This document shows positions 1 to 6,266 of a stretch of DNA of 6,266 bases, in pieces; within the stretch, counting starts at the first letter, position 1, and every line of letters begins with the position of its first letter. Position numbers and translations under genes: made by a program. This DNA is from Actinomycetes bacterium (GTDB lineage: Bacteria; Actinomycetota; Acidimicrobiia; Acidimicrobiales; RAAP-2), in NCBI GenBank assembly GCA_021799915.1, contig JAJYZN010000161.1:1-6266 (forward strand), in the 5' to 3' direction. A model generated the notes under the pieces. The model made no database searches, was not told the origin of the DNA, and worked only from the letters and a program-made list of their open reading frames with translations.

Positions 1-76
1 ACGCGTTGGTCACGAGGACGCCCGGCCGGTCCCCCCGTTGGCTTTCCACCCAGGACTCGAGAGGGGCGCCTTCGGG

Positions 77-1768
77 TCACAGCACCACCGGTGCCGGCGC
101 GGGATCACCCCATCTGCCTTCGTCCCCTGTGGTGCTCTCGGGTGCCGACGTTGTAGGGCCCGATGGCGCGGGCGCATGACTGGCCACGAAGTCACGCTGG
201 CGCGTGAGCGCGAGCGCCAGGATCGCCCCAACGAGCGCGACGAGGGCTGAGATGACGAGCAAATGGTCGAGCGTGCTCGAGAAGCCGATTCGGTAGGCCG
301 ACAGGATGGCATGGCGCTGCGCGGGGGCAAGCGTGACCGTGAGTGTACGCACTTGCCCGGATGCCATTGCTGTTCGGAGCGCCGCTGCACGCCCCGCCGC
401 CGCTGCACGCCCCGCCGGCGAGGCCAGCAGGACCTGGGTGACCTTTCCCTGGATCTGGTGGAGGAACACCGCCCCCAGCGCGGCGATCCCGGTGGCGATA
501 CCCACCTGGCGGAACGTGCTGTTTGCGCCCGAGGCCATGCCACTTCGCTCAGGGCGGACGACCGAGATCGCCGCGGACGAGAGCACCGGGTTGATGATCC
601 CGACGCCGATGCCGGCGACGACAAACCCCGGCAGGAGCACCGTCCAGGCCGAGCTCGGGCGGGTGGTGGACATGAGCGCACATCCGACAGCGGTGATCAG
701 CAGTCCGAGACCCAAGAGGTAGCGGGTTGGGAAACGTACCGTGAGCTTTCCGGCCAAGGGTGCGACCAAGAACGCCAGGAGGGTGATGGGCAGGAACCGG
801 AGACCTGCTGCAAAGGGTCCGTAGCCCAGGTCGTCTTGGATGTAGAGGGTGAGGTACAAGAACATCGCAAAGATCGATGCCGACACGGCAAACGCTGCCA
901 CCGAGACCCCGACCATTGCCGGGCGCCGGAACAACCCCAGGTCGAGCATCGGATCACGTTGTTTCGCCTCGACCACCAAGAAGGCGGCAAACAGCACGCC
1001 GGCACCGACCAGCATGCCGACGATCTCGGCACTGCGCCACCCGTCTGTGTTCCCGCGAACCAAGGCGAGCACGAGGAGAAAGAGAGCGATCGAGAACGTC
1101 CCGAACCCGGCCCAGTCCACTCGGTGCCCGGCTGGGTCGCGAGATTCTTGTACGCGCGTCAAGGTGATCACGGTCGCGAGCGCCCCGATGGGGACATTCA
1201 CGAAGAAGATCCATCTCCATCCGATGCCGCTCGTGATGGCCCCGCCCACCAGCGGTCCCACGGCGACGGCACCGCCGACCACGGCGCCGTAGATGCCGAA
1301 CGCCGTTCCGCGCTCACGTCCGGAGAAGGCCTGGGCAATCAGCGCCAGCGACGTCGCGAACATGATGGCCCCCCCGACACCTTGGGCCGCCCGTGCGAGG
1401 TTGAGCATGAGCGAACTGGTCGACAGTCCACACGTGAGCGACGAGAGCGAGAACACGACGAGGCCGATGGCGAACACCTCGCGCCGGCCGAACATGTCGC
1501 CGATCACCCCCGCCGTCAGGAGGAACGCAGCCAGGGTTAGCGAATAGGCATCCACCACCCATTGGAGGTCGCTGAAGGAGGAATGGAGCGAGCGCTGGAT
1601 CGAGGGGAGCGCCACGTTGACCACGGTGATGTCCAGCAGCAGCATGAATATGGCGGTGCAGACGGCGATCAGGGTCCACCACTTGCGATCGACGGTTCTC
1701 ACGATGTGTCGCGCCTTTCCAGTCTCGGTTCCCGGCGGCCCCGTCGTCGAAGCAGCTGATCCCGTCAT
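77..1768 (-). CDS. DHA2-family (EmrB/QacA-type) MFS drug exporter
   Basis: Probable proton-driven exporter of the 14-helix DHA2 branch of the major facilitator superfamily, acting in the cytoplasmic membrane; the substrate cannot be read from sequence. Signature motifs are visible: LDITVVNVALP in helix 1 (residues 45-55), motif A GDMFGRRE (90-97), motif B LARAAQGVGG (124-133) and motif C GAVVGGAVAVGPLVGG (161-176), followed by WRWIFFVNVPIG, which is typical of DHA2. GMASGANSTFRQVG (410-423) lies in the second half. The length of 563 aa is slightly above the usual 480-530 because of an Ala/Arg-rich loop (about 441-490) before the last helix and a Pro/Ser/Thr-rich C-terminal tail. The ATG at 1768 has no Shine-Dalgarno. 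A GTG at 1702 (residue 23), preceded by GGAAAGG, would give the short N-terminus usual for this family and is a credible alternative start. It is divergent from the peptidase gene. No TetR or MarR regulator lies in the window. Confidence 0.93.
   Translation of the reverse strand: MTGSAASTTGPPGTETGKARHIVRTVDRKWWTLIAVCTAIFMLLLDITVVNVALPSIQRSLHSSFSDLQWVVDAYSLTLAAFLLTAGVIGDMFGRREVFAIGLVVFSLSSLTCGLSTSSLMLNLARAAQGVGGAIMFATSLALIAQAFSGRERGTAFGIYGAVVGGAVAVGPLVGGAITSGIGWRWIFFVNVPIGALATVITLTRVQESRDPAGHRVDWAGFGTFSIALFLLVLALVRGNTDGWRSAEIVGMLVGAGVLFAAFLVVEAKQRDPMLDLGLFRRPAMVGVSVAAFAVSASIFAMFLYLTLYIQDDLGYGPFAAGLRFLPITLLAFLVAPLAGKLTVRFPTRYLLGLGLLITAVGCALMSTTRPSSAWTVLLPGFVVAGIGVGIINPVLSSAAISVVRPERSGMASGANSTFRQVGIATGIAALGAVFLHQIQGKVTQVLLASPAGRAAAAGRAAALRTAMASGQVRTLTVTLAPAQRHAILSAYRIGFSSTLDHLLVISALVALVGAILALALTRQRDFVASHAPAPSGPTTSAPESTTGDEGRWGDPAPAPVVL
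381..416. repeat. 18-nt perfect tandem duplication inside the MFS gene
   Basis: GCCGCTGCACGCCCCGCC occurs twice back to back (381-398 and 399-416). Read on the minus strand it gives an in-frame duplication of AGRAAA (residues about 452-463) in the extracytoplasmic loop between the last two helices of the exporter. Being a multiple of three, it keeps the reading frame. The loop position suggests it is tolerated rather than functional. Confidence 0.9.
1714..1720 (-). promoter_or_regulatory. Candidate ribosome binding site for an internal GTG start of the MFS gene
   Basis: On the minus strand GGAAAGG lies 11 nt upstream of an in-frame GTG at 1702-1700. The upstream ATG at 1768 has no purine-rich site; the sequence before it is AT-rich (CTTGTATTTAAA). 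Starting at the GTG, the protein would begin MRTVDRKWWTLIAVC, with helix 1 almost immediately, as is usual in DHA2 exporters. The 11-nt spacing is slightly long, so the choice stays open. Confidence 0.45.
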
Positions 1769-1773
1769 TTTAA

Positions 1774-1791
1774 ATACAAGCCGTATCGTAT
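1774..1791. promoter_or_regulatory. Imperfect palindrome at the exporter start, candidate repressor operator
   Basis: ATACAAGCCGTATCGTAT is an 18-bp imperfect dyad with outer half-sites ATAC and GTAT; 12 of 18 positions are self-complementary. It ends six bases upstream of the exporter ATG and overlaps the only plausible -10 sequence (TACGAT, minus strand). Efflux pumps of this family are commonly repressed by TetR- or MarR-type regulators that bind such dyads over the promoter. That this is an operator is inference, since no regulator gene is present in the window. Confidence 0.4.
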
Positions 1792-2007
1792 AGGAAAAGA
1801 GTGAGAGCTCCGGTGAATCTCGGGAGCCACCCGTGAGGTCTGCTCTGACAGCCCGTTCTCTCTACGCAGAGATGAGGGGTGTCTCCTTCGTCGAGCCCGG
1901 AGTGAGGTGATGGGAGCGCGGCCCGTACGTCGGTCGTAGGGCTCCTGGGCCCGCGCCGTCGATCCGCAACTGTGCTGAAGAGCCTGCCGAGTAGGGCATG
2001 CGAGAAC

Positions 2008-2015
2008 GGAGGGAG
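2008..2015 (+). promoter_or_regulatory. Ribosome binding site that sets the peptidase start
   Basis: GGAGGGAG ends 9 nt before the ATG at 2025. This is a strong Shine-Dalgarno and favours 2025 over the in-frame ATG at 1998, which has only a weak GTAGGG directly against it. The shorter form also gives a cleaner signal peptide. Confidence 0.7.
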
Positions 2016-2024
2016 TGGGAAGTG

Positions 2025-2885
2025 ATGAGAGGTCCACAACGTGCCGCCAGGGGCGGAGCAGTGCTGGCAACTGCGATTGCTCTATCGATGGTGCTCGGGG
2101 CGGGAACCGCCTCGGCTGCCTTTGCTCGGATCGGGGCACGCAGCGTTCGAGGCAGCCATGAGCAGGCCGGGGTGCTGGTGCCGGCCCACCCCCGAGTCCG
2201 CCTACCGCTACGGGGAGGCACGGTGGACAGCCTCAACTGGTCCGGCTACGCGGTCACCCCCGGGAGCGGGGTGAGCGGGGTCACCGGCACCTTCCGCGTG
2301 CCATCCGCCGGTCTCGTGCCCCCGGGCTTTGCCGCGACCTGGACTGGGATCGGCGGCTACACGACTTCGGATCTCATTCAGGCCGGTGTGGCCGAGCAGT
2401 CCATCCCCAGCACGACATTGCTGGGTTCCCAGTACTACGCGTGGTACGAGCTACTCCCCACAGTTTCGGTACCGCTCACCGACTGTGTCGGGGACGCCGC
2501 ATGCAACGTAGCGCCCGGAGACCAGGTCACCGTGACAATCCACGACGTTGCCGGAAACACCTGGCGCATCACGGTCACCGACTCCACGAAGTGGTCGTGG
2601 ACGAAAGACGTGGCGTACGCTTCCTCGGGATCATCGGCCGAGTGGATCCTGGAAGCCCCCACGCTTGACGTTGCCCAGACCTTGCTGGCTCCTGTCGGCA
2701 CCGTGTCGTTCGGTCCGGTCTCGACTTTCACAGCCGCGGGGGTGACGCAGACGATTGCCCAGGGCGACCCGACCACCATCGACTTGAGCCCGGGGATCGT
2801 GAACGAGGCAACCGTGTCCGCACTCGCCGCCAACGGCCAGTCGTTCAACGTCTGCTCCTACTCGCAGACCTGCGCGGCTCCGTAG
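2025..2885 (+). CDS. Secreted G1-family (glutamic, eqolisin-like) peptidase
   Basis: Predicted extracellular endopeptidase of family G1, whose characterised members cut proteins at acid pH using a Gln/Glu pair. Numbering from the ATG at 2025 (286 aa), a Sec signal peptide covers residues 1-31: arginines first, then a hydrophobic GAVLATAIALSMVLGAG stretch, ending in ASA. About 35 residues of possible propeptide follow. The mature domain opens with LNWSGYAV (about 70-77). Next come TFRVP, WTGIGG (106-111), the candidate catalytic Gln119 in IQAGV, YYAWYE (137-142), PGDQVTVTI, and AEWILE (205-210), with Glu206 the best candidate second catalytic residue by spacing. This order matches fungal eqolisins. 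Four cysteines (154, 160, 277, 283) could form two short-range disulfides, one of them at the extreme C-terminus. An upstream in-frame ATG at 1998 would add nine residues. The gene stands alone, divergent from the exporter and convergent with holB. Family assignment is fairly sure; substrate and pH optimum are not visible. Confidence 0.85.
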   Translation: MRGPQRAARGGAVLATAIALSMVLGAGTASAAFARIGARSVRGSHEQAGVLVPAHPRVRLPLRGGTVDSLNWSGYAVTPGSGVSGVTGTFRVPSAGLVPPGFAATWTGIGGYTTSDLIQAGVAEQSIPSTTLLGSQYYAWYELLPTVSVPLTDCVGDAACNVAPGDQVTVTIHDVAGNTWRITVTDSTKWSWTKDVAYASSGSSAEWILEAPTLDVAQTLLAPVGTVSFGPVSTFTAAGVTQTIAQGDPTTIDLSPGIVNEATVSALAANGQSFNVCSYSQTCAAP

Positions 2886-2903
2886 GTTCGGCCGGAAAAG
2901 CCC

Positions 2904-2951
2904 GACTGGGGCCCGACTCGAGCCCGAGACTGGGGCCCGACTCGAGCCCGA
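2904..2951. repeat. Perfect 24-nt tandem duplication in the convergent gap
   Basis: Two identical adjacent 24-nt units (2904-2927 and 2928-2951) begin GACTGGGG and end CTCGAGCCCGA. A degenerate third start (GACCGGGGCC) follows from 2950. Each unit carries the palindromes GGGCCC and CTCGAG, so the two copies can pair with each other in RNA or single-stranded DNA. It lies between the peptidase stop and the terminator-like hairpin. It is noncoding on both strands as far as I can tell. Confidence 0.9.
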
Positions 2952-2970
2952 CCGGGGCCGGACCCCGTGG

Positions 2971-3000
2971 GGGACCCTCGTCTCAGAGGCCGAGGGTCCC
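2971..3000. terminator. Bidirectional terminator-like hairpin at the peptidase/holB convergence
   Basis: GGGACCCTCG (2971-2980) and CGAGGGTCCC (2991-3000) form a perfect 10-bp GC-rich stem around a 10-nt loop. The loop contains the holB stop codon (2985-2983 on the minus strand). A smaller CCCC-GT-GGGG hairpin sits just to the left (2963-2972). There is no T-tract on either side, as is common for actinobacterial terminators. Its place between converging genes supports a shared terminator; activity is inferred. Confidence 0.65.
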
Positions 3001-4170
3001 GAGTCGGACCATGAGCGCTTCGAGCAGCAGCATCTCGTTGGGGTTGGACCGCAGGGCGCGTGAGGCGTCGGAGACGAGCTGGACCGCGTCTTGGCAGCGT
3101 CGTACCCGCTCCTGGTCGGGGTGACCACCCTGCCGGCCACCCGCCGAACCACCCTGCCGGGCACCCGGCGGACCCCCCGGCACGCCCGCCTTCGAGGAGT
3201 CTGAGGGGGTGGTCAGGGCATCGAGCATGAGGTCTCGATAGGTGCGGGCGAGCGCGCCCAGGCCGGAGCGGAGCATGTCGGTACGCCAGCGCCGCTCTTC
3301 GCGATGCTGGGCGTCCATCAGGTCCTTGCGCCCTGGCAGCGCCCGTTCGCCTGATCGCTGGGCGTCAGTCTTCAGGACCTCGATCTCGTGTGCGTGGCGA
3401 GCCCGCACGGGCTCGACCGCCGTCTCGACGGAGTCGAGGAGCGATCTGGCAAGTGCAGCGGCAGTCGAGCCCAGGCCGTCGAGCCGTTTCGGCACCGTTC
3501 GCCAGAGCTCGAGCCTGTTGCGGAATTCGGGATCGGTCGCGAGCAGGCGGGCACGGTCGACGTCCCCGTCGGCTTCGTCTGCCGCGAGCTCGGCAACTGC
3601 GCGGTCGACACCCGAGCGAACGAGATCGGCGAGGATCATCGAGTGGGGAACCGGAGGAAAGGTGATCTTCACGCATCGGCTGGCTACCGTGGCGAGCTCT
3701 GGTGGGATGTCGTGGGCAAGCAAGAGGAAAACAGTCGTCGGGGGGGGCTCCTCGACGGTCTTCAAGAGCGCCGGGACCGAGCGGGCAGCCAAGTGGGCGT
3801 CGGGGACGACCAGCACTTGGCGAGGAGCGCTGAAGGGTCGGCGTTGGGCCAGCGCGACGAGCTTCCGGGCGTCGTCGACTCCGAGAGCGGCACCGGTACG
3901 CTCGACGGTGACGATGTCGGGGTGAGTACCGGCCATGGCCTTGTGGCAGGAATCGCACTGCCCGCACCCCCCGTTCGGGCAGACCAGTGCACCGGCGAAT
4001 GCTCTTGCCGCGGGAGTGATCCCCGAACCCGGCGGGCCGACGATCAGATAGGCATGGACCGGGTGTCGGGCCAGGGCACGAAGCCTGTTCACGGCGTCTG
4101 ACTGGCCGACGACATCGCCGAACAGCTCCATGGATGGCAGCTCCTCGGATACGCCGGGCAAGGTGCTCAC
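2983..4170 (-). CDS. holB: DNA polymerase III subunit delta' (clamp loader)
   Basis: Delta' subunit of the clamp loader, which opens and loads the beta sliding clamp during replication. The N-terminal AAA+ fold begins at LFGDVVGQSDAVNRL (16-30). A P-loop-like GPPGSGIT (45-52) has Ile where the ATP-binding Lys would be, in line with delta' being a non-ATPase subunit. Four cysteines (64, 69, 72, 75) in CPNGGCGQCDSC form the family's zinc module, followed by GTHPD. VVPDAH (121-126), LLKTVEEPP (136-143) and the SRC motif (164-166), whose arginine acts in trans on a neighbouring ATPase subunit, complete the core. The C-terminal collar region is divergent and contains a Gly/Arg/Gln-rich insert (about 330-350) from a tandem repeat. 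The GTG start at 4170 overlaps the tmk stop as GTGA. A second start, ATG at 4131, has a better ribosome binding site and would remove 13 residues. At 395 aa it is close to actinobacterial delta' lengths. Last gene of the topA-tmk-holB operon as far as visible. Confidence 0.93.
   Translation of the reverse strand: MSTLPGVSEELPSMELFGDVVGQSDAVNRLRALARHPVHAYLIVGPPGSGITPAARAFAGALVCPNGGCGQCDSCHKAMAGTHPDIVTVERTGAALGVDDARKLVALAQRRPFSAPRQVLVVPDAHLAARSVPALLKTVEEPPPTTVFLLLAHDIPPELATVASRCVKITFPPVPHSMILADLVRSGVDRAVAELAADEADGDVDRARLLATDPEFRNRLELWRTVPKRLDGLGSTAAALARSLLDSVETAVEPVRARHAHEIEVLKTDAQRSGERALPGRKDLMDAQHREERRWRTDMLRSGLGALARTYRDLMLDALTTPSDSSKAGVPGGPPGARQGGSAGGRQGGHPDQERVRRCQDAVQLVSDASRALRSNPNEMLLLEALMVRLGTLGL
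3124..3171. repeat. 24-nt imperfect tandem repeat inside holB
   Basis: Two adjacent 24-nt units share ACCACCCTGCCGG exactly (3124-3136 and 3148-3160), followed by diverged halves (CCACCCGCCGA against GCACCCGGCGG). On the minus strand they encode two related eight-residue blocks around GARQGGSA and GRQGGHPD, in a Gly-rich linker of the C-terminal half of delta'. The period keeps the reading frame. Confidence 0.8.
4141..4146 (-). promoter_or_regulatory. Ribosome binding site for an alternative holB start
   Basis: On the minus strand GAGGAG lies 9 nt before the in-frame ATG at 4131-4129. It is the strongest Shine-Dalgarno near the holB start and would give a protein beginning MELFGDVVGQ, close to the usual delta' N-terminus. 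It competes with the coupled GTG at 4170, which has only AAGG upstream. Either or both starts may be used. Confidence 0.5.
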
Positions 4171-4807
4171 CCGCCTTCGCTCGGGAATCGGCGCGATCCG
4201 GGGAGGCCGAGCCGGCGTTCGACGGCGCGCATGATCTCGTCATGTACTTGAGGGGTGTCTCCTTCACCGTCGACCACGACCCAGTCTTTTTCGGCCGCGA
4301 GAGAAAGGAATCCCTCCCGGACCCGTTCGTGGAAATCATCTTGGAGCCGTTCGAGGCGATCGGGAGCGCTTGACGCCAGGCGGCGGCGTGCCAAAGGCAC
4401 CGGCACGTCCAGCAGGATCGAAAGATCCGGCGCCAGGTCGTCGGCAGCCCATTCCACGATCTGGCGAAGGGCGGCAACGCCGAGCTGCCGGCCAGCCCCT
4501 TGATACGCCAGCGTCGAACCTGAGTAACGATCGGTCACGACCCACTTACCATCCTCGAGCGCTGGCCGGACGACCTCGTCGACGTGCTGCGCACGATCGG
4601 CGGCCATGAGGAGCGCTTCGGCTCGGGCGACTGGGTGGGGAAGCGACACGTCCAATAGAAGCCCTCGGATCTCTTTGCCCAGTGCGGTTGCTCCCGGTTC
4701 GAAAGTGAGCAGGGCGCCGAGCGCTTTCGAGAGCATCTTGGCCTGGGTGGTCTTCCCGCACCCGTCGATGCCTTCCACGGCGATCAGGCGGCCGCGGTGG
4801 AAAGAGC

Positions 4808-4811
<4 letters not shown>
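4167..4811 (-). CDS. tmk: Thymidylate kinase (dTMP kinase)
   Basis: Phosphorylates dTMP to dTDP with ATP in the cytosol, an essential step in dTTP supply. The P-loop EGIDGCGKTT (13-22) sits right after the first beta strand (GRLIAVEGIDG). The usual REPGGT substrate motif appears as FEPGAT (37-42), with the arginine replaced by Phe. AADRAQH (70-76) and DRYSGSTLAYQGAGR (94-108) match the dTMP-binding and DRY segments. LILLD-type strand SILLDVPV (131-138) and the LID region RRRLASSAPDRLERLQDDFHERVREGF (within 142-168, with D151, R152, E154) are typical of bacterial enzymes. At 214 aa the length is normal. The start is a TTG at 4811 that overlaps the topA stop as TTGA; AGAAGG lies 4 nt upstream. 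No better start fits, because the first strand begins within a few residues. The 3' end overlaps holB by 4 nt. Confidence 0.95.

Positions 4812-6266
<1,455 letters not shown>

Larger units (their letters stand above)
1769..2024. other. Divergent intergenic control region
   Basis: About 250 bp separate the divergent exporter and peptidase genes. The exporter side (1769-1800) is clearly more AT-rich than the rest of the window and holds an imperfect palindrome and a possible minus-strand -10 element, TACGAT (1789-1784), about 15 nt before the ATG. No good -35 hexamer sits at the right distance. A small hairpin TCTCT-acgc-AGAGA lies at 1859-1872. On the peptidase side I see no convincing sigma-70-type promoter. 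No RNA gene or conserved small ORF is recognisable. Confidence 0.6.

Noticed and set aside
1..76. Possible terminator downstream of the exporter (GGAC...GTCC, 16-33)
   Set aside because: Only a four-bp stem with mismatches is visible, and the region is cut by the window edge, so neither a terminator nor a neighbouring gene can be supported.
263..1540. 425-aa plus-strand open frame antisense to the exporter
   Set aside because: It lies wholly opposite the well-supported MFS gene. Its product is rich in Arg, Asp, Glu, Gly and His with no recognisable domain, which is what the antisense of a hydrophobic GC-rich gene produces.
1859..1872. Small hairpin TCTCT-acgc-AGAGA in the divergent intergenic region
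   Set aside because: A five-bp stem with no T-tract and no link to a promoter is too weak to call a terminator or operator.
1910..1939. Nine-codon ORF (MGARPVRRS) upstream of the peptidase gene, with GGAG nearby, as a possible leader peptide
   Set aside because: Such short frames are expected by chance, there is no attenuator-like structure tied to it, and nothing in the peptide suggests a regulatory codon run.
2904..2951. 24-nt repeats as a CRISPR array or attachment site
   Set aside because: The two copies are directly adjacent with no spacers, and there is no integrase or cas gene nearby.
3365..4477. 370-aa minus-strand frame overlapping holB and tmk
   Set aside because: It is an alternative frame across two convincing genes and its Arg/Ser/Pro-rich product shows no family motif. 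It is a GC-bias artefact.

Overview
The window is GC-rich DNA with densely packed genes and rare AT-rich patches. It most likely comes from an actinobacterium (Actinomycetota). The best evidence is the topA-tmk-holB gene order, together with a TopA C-terminus made of four GR(Y/F)GPY repeats followed by a lysine/alanine tail. Both are typical of that phylum. A secreted G1-type (glutamic) peptidase next door fits an acidic habitat and would suit an acidophilic lineage such as Acidimicrobiia, but that placement is inference.

Layout. Positions 77-1768 (minus strand) encode a 14-helix DHA2-type MFS drug exporter. A divergent intergenic region of about 250 bp follows, with an AT-rich imperfect palindrome next to the exporter start. 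Positions 2025-2885 (plus strand) encode a secreted G1-family peptidase. This gene converges on a three-gene minus-strand operon, read from right to left: topA (only the C-terminal ~485 residues lie in the window), tmk (thymidylate kinase) and holB (DNA polymerase III delta'). The genes in this operon overlap by 4 nt at each junction (TTGA and GTGA), which suggests translational coupling. The convergent gap at 2886-2982 holds a perfect 24-nt tandem duplication and a perfect 10-bp inverted repeat that spans the holB stop codon and probably acts as a shared terminator.

The operon genes all serve DNA metabolism: TopA relaxes negative supercoils, Tmk makes dTDP for dTTP supply, and delta' is part of the clamp loader. 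The exporter and the peptidase are accessory envelope or secreted functions with no visible mechanistic link to the operon or to each other.

I found no mobile element, CRISPR array, RNA gene or clearly new multi-gene system. The most unusual feature is the density of short tandem repeats. There are units of 6, 18, 24 and 24 nt plus a Gly/Ala-rich tract, all in-frame when inside genes. The largest lies in topA, where a low-complexity insert of about 55-60 residues separates the catalytic core from the C-terminal repeats.
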